From: Lachnospiraceae bacterium
GTDB taxonomy: Bacteria > Bacillota > Clostridia > Lachnospirales > Lachnospiraceae
Direction: 5' to 3'
DNA: 64,000 bases
Assembly (NCBI GenBank): GCA_022769665.1
Contig: JALEIR010000079.1
Coordinates: forward strand, 48,066-112,065
Shown here: positions 38,429 through 48,792 of the stretch, in pieces
Layout: each line of letters starts with the position of its first letter
How positions within the stretch are numbered: the stretch's first letter is position 1
Notes under the pieces: generated by a model
The model's database searches: none
Told to the model about the DNA's origin: nothing
Seen by the model: only the letters and a program-made list of their open reading frames with translations
Program-made: the position numbers and the translations under genes

Positions 38429-39157
38429 TTATTCATTCAAAAAATAATAGCCCACACCCCACTTGGTATGTACATATTTCGGCTCACTGGGATTCTGTTC
38501 AATCTTTTCACGCAGTCTTCTGATATGCACATCCACCGTCCGTACGTCCCCGGGATAATCTGCGCCCCAAACCAGCTGCAGCAGGCTTTCGCGGCTGTAA
38601 ACCTTGTTGGGATTCAGCATCAGAAGTTCCAGGACCTCAAATTCCTTGGCAGTAAGGCCGATTTCCTTTCCGGCAATATAGGCTCTCCTGCCTTCGCAGT
38701 CCAGCTTCATATCTCCGCTTTCCACCACCTTTGGATTTTCTGCAGGTTCTCCCATAACTCGTCTGGGCTCCGTTCTCCTCATGATGGCCTTGATGCGCGC
38801 TTTCACCTCCAGAATGTTGAAAGGCTTCGTTATATAGTCATCGGCACCGTATTCCAATCCCAAAATCTTATCCATGTCGTCACCCTTTGCAGTAAGCATG
38901 ATTATGGGTACATTGGAAAACTCACGAATCTGTTGACAGACCTCAAAGCCTGTGAGCTTTGGCAGCATGATATCCAAAAGAATAATATCATACTGATTGT
39001 TTCGGGCATATTCCAGCGCTTCCTCACCGTCATAAGCACAATCTACCTGCATGTTATCCTGTTCCAGGCTGAAGCGGATTCCCTTAACAATCAGCTTTTC
39101 ATCATCTACCACCAACGCTCTCTTTCCCACCATATTCTTTACCTCACATTCTGTCAT
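38429..39157 (-). CDS. OmpR/WalR family response regulator
   Basis: RALVVDDEKLIVKGI...DIILLDIMLPKLTGFEVC...winged helix DVRTVDVHIRRLREKIE. Confidence 0.96.
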   Translation of the reverse strand: MTECEVKNMVGKRALVVDDEKLIVKGIRFSLEQDNMQVDCAYDGEEALEYARNNQYDIILLDIMLPKLTGFEVCQQIREFSNVPIIMLTAKGDDMDKILGLEYGADDYITKPFNILEVKARIKAIMRRTEPRRVMGEPAENPKVVESGDMKLDCEGRRAYIAGKEIGLTAKEFEVLELLMLNPNKVYSRESLLQLVWGADYPGDVRTVDVHIRRLREKIEQNPSEPKYVHTKWGVGYYFLNE

Positions 39158-39741
39158 TTTACCGTTATCAGATCACGGATTTTATTGTATACGCTTGTCT
39201 TGATGCCGGATACCTTCATAATATCCTCGCAGTTCTCAAAAAGTCCGGAAGTTTCCCTGTAACGAATGATATCTGCTGCCCGTGTTTCTCCGATTCCCGG
39301 CAGAGTACAGAGTATTTCTGCATCGGCCGTATTGATGTTGATTAATTTCTCACAGCTGCCTTCCGACTGCAAATCTGTTATAGATTCCTCAACATTAGGG
39401 AAATACAGTTTTTCTCCATCGGATACCTTTGCAGCCAGATTTACATAGTCAATGGCAGCATTTACATCAAAACCTCCTGCTGCTTCCAATGCATCTGCCG
39501 CACGGCTTCCTTCCGGCAGATATACCACCCCGGGATTTTTCACGGCTCCACACACATAAACACAGATTTCGGTAAAAGCTTCCTGTACATCGGTCTCCAA
39601 CCCTTCTGTCTCAATACCGGAAACCGGAAACTCCTCTTTTCCGATCAGCAGCACATCTTCCTTCCCGGAATCGCATCCGCACATCAGACAACACAAAATA
39701 AGGCTGCAACATGCAACCCGCATTATTCTTTTTATCACCAT
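39154..39741 (-). CDS. comEA: ComEA-type SLBB + helix-hairpin-helix protein, lipoprotein N-terminus
   Basis: CVYVCGAVKNPGVVYLPEGSRAADALEAAGGF; ININTADAEILCTLPGIGETRAADIIRYRETSGLF; 4-bp overlap with response regulator. Confidence 0.9.
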   Translation of the reverse strand: MVIKRIMRVACCSLILCCLMCGCDSGKEDVLLIGKEEFPVSGIETEGLETDVQEAFTEICVYVCGAVKNPGVVYLPEGSRAADALEAAGGFDVNAAIDYVNLAAKVSDGEKLYFPNVEESITDLQSEGSCEKLININTADAEILCTLPGIGETRAADIIRYRETSGLFENCEDIMKVSGIKTSVYNKIRDLITVK

Positions 39742-39834
39742 AGTCCCTCACTTTCAGGGATTGCCTCTCTATGCTGATTGACCTTATTGTAATGGAATCA
39801 GAATATTTTTACAAGTAACTTTTCCAAAAATTCA

Positions 39835-40266
39835 TTACTTCCACTTGAAAATAATTATCCCAATGATTGCCACTGCCATACCGATTGCTTTTCTCCATTC
39901 CCAGGCCTGTTTTTCCACACCAAACCACCCCAGAAGTTCAATCATATATGCCACCAAAAGTTGTGCAACGACAATCAGCATTACAGCTCGGGCAGGCCCC
40001 AGCATATCCATGCTCTTGATAACGGTATAAGTGATGAAAGCACCGATGGCACCGCCAAGAAGCATATACTTGGGTTGTACCCGTAATACACCCATAAGGT
40101 TACTCCTGTCCGTACATAACCACGCGCCAAGGCATACCAGCAGAGCAGTGAACTGCACAAAAGCGCTTGCAACCCAGATGGTTGATGCTTTGGTAACCTG
40201 CGTGTTGAAAACACCCTGTATGCTCATTAATGCTCCCGAAATCAATGCAATAAAAAAACCAATCAT
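39835..40266 (-). CDS. DMT-type small transporter (DUF606/YdcZ family)
   Basis: MIGFFIALISGALMSIQGVFNTQVTK... four/five TM helices. Confidence 0.85.
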   Translation of the reverse strand: MIGFFIALISGALMSIQGVFNTQVTKASTIWVASAFVQFTALLVCLGAWLCTDRSNLMGVLRVQPKYMLLGGAIGAFITYTVIKSMDMLGPARAVMLIVVAQLLVAYMIELLGWFGVEKQAWEWRKAIGMAVAIIGIIIFKWK

Positions 40267-40333
40267 GAGATACACTCTTCCTTTCCTTTTCTTATCAGTG
40301 TATCCTGTGATTGGTTATTTTATGCGAATTTGA

Positions 40334-41734
40334 TTACTGTATGGAATCCGACTGGAAGGATAACAGAAGCTTAAGTTCCTGCGTCAGCGCCGTTACATCT
40401 CCTCCGTCCCAAACCTTTGCAAACAGTCTCTCCAACAACAGCCAGTAATTTCCGGTTTCCATCATCTTAGGCAGCGGTACACTTTCCGCATACTCCATCT
40501 TGAAAATCTGCAGTGCTCCGTTGTCTGTATCGGCAGAAAGATTTGCTGACACTTTTCCGGTCTTCTCATATAGTGAATCTGCACACTCATCCACCAGATA
40601 TGCGGCAAATTTGTTTGCCAGCTCCTTATGCTGCGAATAGCCGTTGACTGCCACCGTATATGTCACAGACATGGAACGGCTTTGAAGCTCACCGCTCACA
40701 TCAGGCATCATCGCAATACCATAGTCAAAATTCAGAGTTCCCTCCTGCCTTGCTGTCTCCAACTTGTTTACCACATCAGTTGTAGCAATGGTAAACACGG
40801 TTTTACCGTCCATGAAATCCTGAATCACCGAGTCATAATTCACCGTATCGGATTCAATAAAGAAAAATTGATTCAACGCCTTGTAAACTTCAAGGCAGTT
40901 GATGGTTTCGGGGTTGTCAATACTGATATTGCTCTTATCATCCCCTGCATCTCCACCCACAATCATATAATTTCCCACAATCCAGTAATTGTAAAAGATG
41001 TCCGATACATCCCATTTCATAATACCTTCCACGCCTTCCGGGACATCAAAGGTATCGGCTATATTCAGAATATCATCCACGGTCTTCGGAATGGCTTCCT
41101 GAAAATATTCCTCTGTCTTTTCCGCCAACAGTTCCTCATCCACCCGGATTCCGTCAGAGCTCTCCGAAGGCTCCTCATCCTCGCTTCCGTCTCCCAGCAG
41201 CTCCTTTTGGGCTGCCTGGGATGCCCATTGCGCCAGATAGGTTTCATTATATAACAATGCACTGGTCTCAAAGGAAAGAGGATATGCCACCTGTTTTCCG
41301 TGATAGGATACGGAATCCAATGCAGCAGCCGGAAAATGTTCTTCATTGCAAACACCTTCCACATCATTTATCTCCACCGCAAGTCCGGATAAATATGCCT
41401 TTTCCAGAGAATCATGGCTGATAATATAAACGTCCGGAAGCTGCTCTTCCCGCACGGAAGCCTTGTTCAGTGCCTCAAGGTACTCACTGTCAGAGGTCAA
41501 CACGGGAATCACATGTACTCCCTCTCTTTCTCCGAATGAAACCGCAGCGCTGTTTACAAAATTCGTCATAGATTCATCGGAATACCAAAAATAAATGGTA
41601 TCCTGTCTGTCAAACCAGGACAGATGCCTGCCGTCCTCCTCTGCAGTTCTCATCTCCAACGTACTTCCGTAAAAAACAGCGACAGCCATAGCCAGTACGG
41701 CTGCCACTGCTATCAGTCTTTTTTTTAAATGCAT
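40334..41734 (-). CDS. Extracellular solute-binding protein (sugar-type), orphan
   Basis: N-terminal signal; TIYFWYSDESMTNFVNSAAVSFGEREGVHVIPVLTSDSEYLEALNKA...PDVYIISHDSLEKAYLSGLAVEI. Confidence 0.75.
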   Translation of the reverse strand: MHLKKRLIAVAAVLAMAVAVFYGSTLEMRTAEEDGRHLSWFDRQDTIYFWYSDESMTNFVNSAAVSFGEREGVHVIPVLTSDSEYLEALNKASVREEQLPDVYIISHDSLEKAYLSGLAVEINDVEGVCNEEHFPAAALDSVSYHGKQVAYPLSFETSALLYNETYLAQWASQAAQKELLGDGSEDEEPSESSDGIRVDEELLAEKTEEYFQEAIPKTVDDILNIADTFDVPEGVEGIMKWDVSDIFYNYWIVGNYMIVGGDAGDDKSNISIDNPETINCLEVYKALNQFFFIESDTVNYDSVIQDFMDGKTVFTIATTDVVNKLETARQEGTLNFDYGIAMMPDVSGELQSRSMSVTYTVAVNGYSQHKELANKFAAYLVDECADSLYEKTGKVSANLSADTDNGALQIFKMEYAESVPLPKMMETGNYWLLLERLFAKVWDGGDVTALTQELKLLLSFQSDSIQ

Positions 41735-41758
41735 ACCTTTACTCCTGCGTGATACCTC

Positions 41759-42946
41759 TTAAACAATGCATGTGTCCAAAATAGAAATCATTTCATCCAC
41801 ATTTTCCTTCGTTATCACGAGAGGCGGCACGAAGCGGATAATATTTGCTCCGGCATTAATCAGAATCAATCCCTTATCCATGGCGCTGTTGATGATATCT
41901 CTCACGGGGCGGTCAAATACCAGCCCCTGCATCAATCCGGCACCTCGTCTTTCCACAATGCAACTATGCTTTGAAGCAAGTTCATCCAGACGTTTTTCCA
42001 GATAGGGAGCTACCTCTCTCACATTCTCTATTATATGGTTCCGTTCGAATAAATCAAGCACTTTTTCCACCGCAGCGCAGGCAAGCGGGTTTCCGCCATA
42101 GGTTGTACCGTGGTCTCCGGCTTCCAGAGAATGCTGTCCGACCTTCTCCGTCATGAGAAATGCTCCCACAGGGACACCGCAGCCCACAGCCTTTGCCGTA
42201 GACATAATATCCGGCTTCACACCAAATTTCAGCCAGGCAAACATATAACCCGTTCTTCCCATACCGCATTGAATTTCGTCCAAAATCAACAGAATATCCC
42301 GTTCATCACAGATGGAGCGGATTTCCTTTAAGAACTCCTCTTTTGCAGGTACCAGGCCACCCTCACCCTGCACTGTCTCCAGGATAATGGCACAAGTTTT
42401 GTCGGTCAGCTGCGCCTTTACGCTCTCAATGTCATTATAATCCGCAAATTTGATGTTTCCGATTAACGGTTCAAAGGGTTCACGGTACTTTGCATTTCCC
42501 GTGACAGCCAAGGCTCCCATGGTTCTGCCGTGAAAAGAATGATTCATGGCAATGATTTCGTGATCCGTACTTCCATCCTTAAGGTATGCATATTTGCGGG
42601 CAGCCTTTAAAGCGCCCTCCACTGCCTCCGCACCGGAATTGGTAAAAAATATCCTGTCCATTCCGGAGGCTTTCTTTATCTTCTTTGCCGCTTCAATGGC
42701 AGGCACATTATAGTAATAATTGGAGGTATGAATCACCTTGTCAATCTGGTTCTTCAGTGCATCATTGTATTCCCTGTTATTATATCCCAGTGCGAACACG
42801 GCAATACCCGCACAGAAATCCAGATATCTCTTTCCCTCTATATCATAAAGGTAAACGCCGTCTCCCCTGTCCAATACCAGTTGATAACGATTATAGGTGT
42901 GAAGCAGGGCGCTTTCCGCCTCTTCAATATATTCCTGCATACTCAT
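41759..42946 (-). CDS. argD: Acetylornithine aminotransferase
   Basis: GKRYLDFCAGIAVFALGYNN, FFTNSGAEAVEGALKAAR, LDEIQCGMGRTG. Confidence 0.95.
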   Translation of the reverse strand: MSMQEYIEEAESALLHTYNRYQLVLDRGDGVYLYDIEGKRYLDFCAGIAVFALGYNNREYNDALKNQIDKVIHTSNYYYNVPAIEAAKKIKKASGMDRIFFTNSGAEAVEGALKAARKYAYLKDGSTDHEIIAMNHSFHGRTMGALAVTGNAKYREPFEPLIGNIKFADYNDIESVKAQLTDKTCAIILETVQGEGGLVPAKEEFLKEIRSICDERDILLILDEIQCGMGRTGYMFAWLKFGVKPDIMSTAKAVGCGVPVGAFLMTEKVGQHSLEAGDHGTTYGGNPLACAAVEKVLDLFERNHIIENVREVAPYLEKRLDELASKHSCIVERRGAGLMQGLVFDRPVRDIINSAMDKGLILINAGANIIRFVPPLVITKENVDEMISILDTCIV

Positions 42947-43005
42947 GTCGTTTCCTCATTTCCGAGAACATAGTTTATGTGAGCGATTGAGCCGTTCTCT
43001 GCTCT

Positions 43006-43932
43006 CTAATCGTTTTCCGTGCAGAACCGGTCTCTCTTTTCTCCCGTTGCCAGATTATCATCATCTGCGATAATTGCTGTTCCGATACCCTGCTTAGTGA
43101 AGATTTCCAACAACAGACAATGCGGTACTCTGCCATCCAGAATATGTACTCTTCTGACACCGTTTTTAATGGCAGAAGTACAATTATTCAGCTTAGGAAG
43201 CATACCTCCGCCGATAAAACCTCCGGATATCAATTCCTCGGCTTCGCTGGCTGTCAGCCTGGAAATGAAGGTAGACTTGTCATTGATATCCTTGTAAAGC
43301 CCCTCAATATCCGTTAAGAATGCCAGCTTTTCGGCATTGACAGCTTTCGCTATGGCACAGGCTGCATCATCCGCGTTGATGTTGTAGGTAGCAAAATTCT
43401 CGTCCATTCCGATAGGTGCAACAATGGGAAGGAAATCCTTCTCCAACAAATCATAGAGCACCTTGGGATTGACCTCCGTAATTTCTCCCACATAGCCGAT
43501 GTCCTGTCCGTCGGAGTACTTTTTCTCCACTTTCAAAAGGCCGCCGTCCTTACCGCTGATACCTACAGCCTTGACTCCAAGCTCCTGCACCATGGATACC
43601 AGGCTTTTATTCACCTTGTTCAATACCATCTCCGCAATTTCCATGGTTTCCTCATCGGTGACACGAAGACCGTTTACAAACTTTGCCTCCTTGCCGACCT
43701 TGCCCACCCAGCGGCTGATTTCCTTGCCGCCGCCGTGAACAATAATTGGCTTAAAGCCCACCAGCTTCAAAAGCGTCACATCCTTGATGACATTCTTTTG
43801 CAGTTCTTCATTGCTCATGGCGCTGCCGCCGTACTTCACAACAATAATTTTACGGTTAAAACGTTGTATGTAGGGAAGTGCTTCGATGAGAACTTCAGCT
43901 TTCTGCAATACTTTTTCCATGTCCTTTTCCAT
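43006..43932 (-). CDS. argB: Acetylglutamate kinase
   Basis: [46 protein letters not shown]. Confidence 0.97.
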   Translation of the reverse strand: MEKDMEKVLQKAEVLIEALPYIQRFNRKIIVVKYGGSAMSNEELQKNVIKDVTLLKLVGFKPIIVHGGGKEISRWVGKVGKEAKFVNGLRVTDEETMEIAEMVLNKVNKSLVSMVQELGVKAVGISGKDGGLLKVEKKYSDGQDIGYVGEITEVNPKVLYDLLEKDFLPIVAPIGMDENFATYNINADDAACAIAKAVNAEKLAFLTDIEGLYKDINDKSTFISRLTASEAEELISGGFIGGGMLPKLNNCTSAIKNGVRRVHILDGRVPHCLLLEIFTKQGIGTAIIADDDNLATGEKRDRFCTEND

Positions 43933-43983
43933 GATAAAGATTCCTTTCTTATGTCGGTTTATTGCTGACTCACCCTTGTCCCG

Positions 43984-45207
43984 TCAGCTCCGGTAGTCCG
44001 CATTGATTTTTACATAGTCATAGCTTAAGTCACAGCCCCACGCAGTAGCCTCTGCTTCTCCCATGTGCATATCTGCCAGCACGGTCACCTCCGGATCGGA
44101 GAGAATCTTCGTTGCCTCCTCCTCGCTGTAGTCAAGCGCTGTACCGTTGCCGAAAATATGGATTTTTCCGCTTTTACTCTCGAAATACAAATCCACATTT
44201 TCCGGGTCAAACTTTGCGCCGGAATAGCCCAATGCACAAAGGAAACGTCCGAAATTGGCATCATGTCCGAAAATTGCCGCCTTGGAAAGGGATGAGCATA
44301 CGACGGATTTTGCCAGGGTTCTTGCATCTTCCTTGCTCGCAGCCCTCACAACCTTCGCCTCAAACAGACAGGTTGCACCTTCTCCGTCCCCCGCCATCTT
44401 TCTTGCAAGGAAAACGGTAATATAATCCAATGCCTCACAAAAAGTCTTGTAATCCTCACCCTCTGCCGTAATTTCATCATTTCCTGCCTGACCGTTTGCC
44501 AGCACTAACAGCGTATCGTTGGTAGAGGTATCTCCGTCCACGGAAATCATATTGAAGGAATCCACCACAGCGGCACTGACAGCTTTTTGAAGCATGGTCT
44601 TGGAGATATTGATATCAGTGGTCACGAATGCCAGCATGGTGCACATATTGGGGTGAATCATTCCGGAGCCCTTGCACATGGCACCCAGTGTCACGGTCTT
44701 ACCGCCGATTTCGATTTCCACTGCAATCTGCTTATGTACAGTGTCTGTCGTCATGATAGCCTTTGCGGCATCCAGCCCGGACTCAGGCGACGCGGATTTG
44801 GCAATTGCAAGCTTCTGAATTCCCGCACTGATTCGATCTATGGGAAGCTGCATACCGATGACACCGGTGGACGCTACCAGAACGGAATCTGTGGGAATTC
44901 CCAAAAGTTCTCCCGCACACTTTGCCTCCGCTTTACAATAATCCAGCCCCTGTTTGCCGGTACATGCGTTTGCAATACCGGAATTCACAACAACAGCCTG
45001 TGCATACGGTGACTCATCCACAACTTTTTTATCCCAAAGTACGGGTGCAGCTTTTACAATATTTGAGGTAAAGGTTCCGGCCACTTTGCAGGGAATCCGG
45101 CTGTAGACCAGTGCCATATCCTTTCTGTTCTGATACTTTATCGCAGCTTCCACACCTGCTGCCTCAAAGCCCTTTGCCGCGGTTACACCGCCATCGATTA
45201 TCTTCAT
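43984..45207 (-). CDS. argJ: Bifunctional glutamate N-acetyltransferase / amino-acid acetyltransferase ArgJ
   Basis: VVNSGIANACTGKQGLDYCK, GMIHPNMCTMLAFVTTD, GDTSTNDTLLVLANG. Confidence 0.97.
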   Translation of the reverse strand: MKIIDGGVTAAKGFEAAGVEAAIKYQNRKDMALVYSRIPCKVAGTFTSNIVKAAPVLWDKKVVDESPYAQAVVVNSGIANACTGKQGLDYCKAEAKCAGELLGIPTDSVLVASTGVIGMQLPIDRISAGIQKLAIAKSASPESGLDAAKAIMTTDTVHKQIAVEIEIGGKTVTLGAMCKGSGMIHPNMCTMLAFVTTDINISKTMLQKAVSAAVVDSFNMISVDGDTSTNDTLLVLANGQAGNDEITAEGEDYKTFCEALDYITVFLARKMAGDGEGATCLFEAKVVRAASKEDARTLAKSVVCSSLSKAAIFGHDANFGRFLCALGYSGAKFDPENVDLYFESKSGKIHIFGNGTALDYSEEEATKILSDPEVTVLADMHMGEAEATAWGCDLSYDYVKINADYRS

Positions 45208-45318
45208 TTTACTCCATTCCTTTCTGCCACAATCATTTTCCCGTTGTTTTTATCTATCCTGTCTGCTCCGGTGTTTGTTCCGATTTCAGGTTTTCCGGCA
45301 CGGTACACCATATTTCAT

Positions 45319-45783
45319 CTATTGGTTAAATGCCGTTATGTTCGCCTCGTTCAACGTAAAATCATAATAATTCAAATCTTCCCGCTTTGTCCAGCCGATG
45401 GTCCTCCAGAAAGCATTTCCTACATCATTTTTCGTAAAAGCAATCAGACTTACCTTGTTAATTTCTTCTGCTTTCAGTGCGTTCATACAGTGTACCACCA
45501 TGGCTTTTCCGATGCCCATGCGTCTGTAATCCTCTCTCACACATACATGGTAAAGACAGCCTCTTCTACCGTCATGTCCGCAGAGAATGCCACCCACGAT
45601 ATCACCGTTCTCCGCCACTGCCACAACGCTGGTATAAGGATTTCTCTTTAAGAAGCGTTCCACACCCTCCCTGGAATCGTCAATGCTGCGGATGCCAAAT
45701 CCGTGAATGGTCATCCAAAGAGCCTTCAATCCGTCATAGTCCTCCGCTGTCATCGTCCTGATGGTATATGTTTTCGTGCTCAT
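45319..45783 (-). CDS. GNAT family N-acetyltransferase inside arg cluster
   Basis: IRTMTAEDYDGLKALW...CVREDYRRMGIGKAMVVHCMNALKAEEINKVSLIAFTKNDVGNAFWRTIGW. Confidence 0.9.
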   Translation of the reverse strand: MSTKTYTIRTMTAEDYDGLKALWMTIHGFGIRSIDDSREGVERFLKRNPYTSVVAVAENGDIVGGILCGHDGRRGCLYHVCVREDYRRMGIGKAMVVHCMNALKAEEINKVSLIAFTKNDVGNAFWRTIGWTKREDLNYYDFTLNEANITAFNQ

Positions 45784-45825
45784 ATTTCCTTCCTCTCACT
45801 CATGATATCTGATGTTGCTTCAATA

Positions 45826-46884
45826 CTATGGGAAACAGGGGACCATTTCCAGGCCCTCGCTCTCCGGAAGTCCGAACAGTAGGTTCATGTTCTGAACCGC
45901 CTGCCCGGCTGCCCCCTTTACCAGATTATCCAACGCACCCATCATGATAACCCGTCCGGTACGCTCATCGATTACAAAATTGATGTCAACATAGTTGCTG
46001 CCCTCCACCCATTTTGTCTCAGGGCATACCCCCTTCTCCAGAACACGGACAAATTTTTCCTTTTCATAATACTTGTCATATACCGCTTTGATTTCCTCGT
46101 AAGCTGGCAGACTGCCGTCCTCTTTTTTCTTCAATTTCGCGTACTCTGTAGCAAGAATTCCTCTGTTCATGGGCACAAGATGCGGCGTAAAATTGATGGT
46201 AACTTTACAATTTCCCGCAAAGCCCAGCTGCTCCTCAATTTCGGGAGTATGCCTGTGATTTGCCACTCCGTACGCCTTCATATTTTCATTGACCTCACAG
46301 AACAGGTTCGCTACTTTTGCTCCCCTTCCTGCTCCCGACGTACCGGATTTTGCATCCACAATCAGGGTGTCCACATCAATCAACCCTTCCTTTACCAGAG
46401 GATAAGCCGTCAATATAGAGCACGTGGTATAACAGCCGGGGTTGGCAACCAGTCTCGTCTTGTCTGTAATTTTGTCACGGTTGATTTCACAAAGTCCGTA
46501 TATTGCCTCCTTAATAAACTGCGGAGACTTATGCTCAATGCCGTACCACTTCTCATACACCGCCACATCCTTGATGCGGTAGTCTGCAGACAGGTCTACG
46601 ATTTTTACCTTTGACAGAATCTCCTCGGTGAGAAGCCCTGCCAGAAAGCCTTGGGGCGTCGCGGTAAAAATCACATCCACCTGCTCCGCCAGCTCAGCAA
46701 GATTGTCGTCTTTGCAGACATCCTCTACAATTTGAAACATATTCTGATACACTTCGTAATATTTCTTGTCTATGTAGCTTCTGGAGCCATACCAGACAAT
46801 CTTTGCATCTTGGTGGTTCATCAGAATTCTCACCAATTCACCACCGGCATAACCTGTCGCTCCGATAATTCCTACCTTTATCAT
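45826..46884 (-). CDS. argC: N-acetyl-gamma-glutamyl-phosphate reductase
   Basis: MIKVGIIGATGYAGGELVRILMNH...NPGCYTTCSILTAYPLV. Confidence 0.97.
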   Translation of the reverse strand: MIKVGIIGATGYAGGELVRILMNHQDAKIVWYGSRSYIDKKYYEVYQNMFQIVEDVCKDDNLAELAEQVDVIFTATPQGFLAGLLTEEILSKVKIVDLSADYRIKDVAVYEKWYGIEHKSPQFIKEAIYGLCEINRDKITDKTRLVANPGCYTTCSILTAYPLVKEGLIDVDTLIVDAKSGTSGAGRGAKVANLFCEVNENMKAYGVANHRHTPEIEEQLGFAGNCKVTINFTPHLVPMNRGILATEYAKLKKKEDGSLPAYEEIKAVYDKYYEKEKFVRVLEKGVCPETKWVEGSNYVDINFVIDERTGRVIMMGALDNLVKGAAGQAVQNMNLLFGLPESEGLEMVPCFP

Positions 46885-47057
46885 GATAGTAACCATGCCT
46901 TTCCGTACCCGCAGGCTTTCTAAAGCGCCCCACACAGGTACATGTTTTCTGATAATTTGTGGCCTTATGCCGGTCTATCTCTCCGATTCGTACCGGGTTA
47001 TTTTGCCATCTTTATGTTATCATACCACTTTTTGTATAAATGTCCACTACTTTTTTC

Positions 47058-47142
47058 ATTTTTATGCACCTTTATAAATATTGTATGTTTATTTATGCAT
47101 TTAATATTGAATAATCATGTTTTTAATGCATATTTATAAAAA
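47058..47142. promoter_or_regulatory. AT-rich cluster of ARG-box-like motifs between argC and argG
   Basis: tttTATGCAcctTTATAAAt, TATGtttattTATGCAttta, aaTGCATAtttATAAAa spaced over 85 bp. Confidence 0.4.
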
Positions 47143-47146
47143 CAGC

Positions 47147-47175
47147 TTGCATTTACATTTTTTCTGTTGTATAGT
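47147..47175 (+). promoter_or_regulatory. argG promoter TTGCAT-N17-TATAGT
   Basis: -35 47147-47152, -10 47170-47175. Confidence 0.6.
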
Positions 47176-47208
47176 GTACTCAACATATTTTACGGAGGTT
47201 ATTTCATT

Positions 47209-48432
47209 ATGAAAGAAAAAGTAATTCTTGCTTATTCCGGCGGCCTTGATACAACCGCTATCATTCCCTGGCTGAAGGAGAACTTTGACTACGAAGTTAT
47301 CTGTGTCTGCGTTGACTGCGGTCAGGCAGAGGAATTGGACGGTTTGGAAGAAAGAGCGAAGTCCTGCGGTGCTTCCAAGCTCTACATTGAGAATGTTATT
47401 GACGAGTTCTGTGACGATTACATTGTTCCCTGCGTACAGGCAAACGCAATCTACGAGAACAAATATCTGCTGGGCACCTCTATGGCAAGACCTCTGATTG
47501 CCAAGAAACTGGTTGAGATTGCCCGCAAGGAAGGTGCCACCGCCATCTGCCACGGCGCTACCGGAAAAGGCAATGACCAGATTCGTTTTGAGCTGGGCAT
47601 CAAGGCGCTGGCTCCCGATATCAAAATTATCGCAGCATGGAGAAATGACAAGTGGACCATGGATTCCCGTGAATCCGAGATTGAATACTGCAAGGCTCAC
47701 GGTATTCACCTTCCCTTCTCCGCAGATTCTTCCTACAGCCGTGACCGTAATATCTGGCACATCAGCCATGAAGGTCTGGAACTGGAAGACCCTGCAAATG
47801 AACCGAACTATGATCATCTCCTCGTTCTGGGAACTACACCCGAGAAAGCGCCCGACGAAGCCGAATATGTGACCATGACCTTTGAAAAAGGCGTTCCCAC
47901 TTCCGTCAACGGCAAGAAGATGAAGGTTTCCGAAATTATCACCGTTCTCAACGAATTGGGCGGAAAGCACGGTATCGGAATTGTAGACATTGTAGAAAAC
48001 CGTGTTGTCGGCATGAAGTCCCGTGGCGTGTATGAAACACCCGGCGGAACCATTCTCATGGAGGCTCATCAGCAGCTGGAGGAACTGATTCTGGATCGCG
48101 ATACTTACGCTATGAAAAAGGAAATGGGCAGCCGTTTTGCAAGTCTGGTTTACGAAGGGAAATGGTTTACTCCTCTCCGTCAGGCAGAGCAGGCTTTCAT
48201 CGAAGAGACACAGAAATATGTAACCGGCGAAGTTAAATTCAAGCTCTACAAGGGCAATATCATCAAGGCCGGTACCACATCTCCCTACTCTCTGTACAAT
48301 GAGAGCATTGCATCCTTCACCACAGGTGAACTTTACAACCATCACGATGCGGAAGGTTTCATCAATCTGTTCGGACTCTCCTGCAAAGTTCGCGCAATGA
48401 AGATGCAGGAACAAGGTGAAGAGTTGTTCTAA
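47209..48432 (+). CDS. argG: Argininosuccinate synthase
   Basis: [53 protein letters not shown]. Confidence 0.98.
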   Translation: MKEKVILAYSGGLDTTAIIPWLKENFDYEVICVCVDCGQAEELDGLEERAKSCGASKLYIENVIDEFCDDYIVPCVQANAIYENKYLLGTSMARPLIAKKLVEIARKEGATAICHGATGKGNDQIRFELGIKALAPDIKIIAAWRNDKWTMDSRESEIEYCKAHGIHLPFSADSSYSRDRNIWHISHEGLELEDPANEPNYDHLLVLGTTPEKAPDEAEYVTMTFEKGVPTSVNGKKMKVSEIITVLNELGGKHGIGIVDIVENRVVGMKSRGVYETPGGTILMEAHQQLEELILDRDTYAMKKEMGSRFASLVYEGKWFTPLRQAEQAFIEETQKYVTGEVKFKLYKGNIIKAGTTSPYSLYNESIASFTTGELYNHHDAEGFINLFGLSCKVRAMKMQEQGEELF

Positions 48433-48443
48433 GGCGGTAGAAT

Positions 48444-48713
48444 ATGCTGTATAAAATACTCATCATATATTTACTTATCATTAATATTATAGGTTTTGTC
48501 TTGATGGGAATTGATAAACAAAGAGCCATCCGGGGTGCCTGGCGCATCTCGGAGGCTTCTTTGTTTCTGACGGCTTTTCTGGGTGGAGCTCTTGGCTGCA
48601 CCCTGGGCATGCACCAATTCCGTCATAAGACAAAGCATTGGTATTTCCGCTTTGGGTTACCTGCCATTACCCTGGTACAAATTCTTCTGCTTTTTCTTTT
48701 TTTTAAACAATAA
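48444..48713 (+). CDS. DUF1294 domain membrane protein
   Basis: IIGFVLMGIDKQRAIRGAWRISEASLFLTAFLGGALGCTLGMHQFRHKTKHWYFRFGLP. Confidence 0.9.
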   Translation: MLYKILIIYLLIINIIGFVLMGIDKQRAIRGAWRISEASLFLTAFLGGALGCTLGMHQFRHKTKHWYFRFGLPAITLVQILLLFLFFKQ

Positions 48714-48792
48714 ATATGGTATAATTTTTGTGAGCAGAAAACCAAGTGGCGCCGAATGATTGATGTATTATCGGACGAAAGGATGAAACACT

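Noticed and set aside
47134-48414. 426-aa minus-strand ORF opposite argG
   Set aside because: Antisense shadow of a clear argG reading frame; no recognisable family or SD; typical of high-quality coding bias on the other strand
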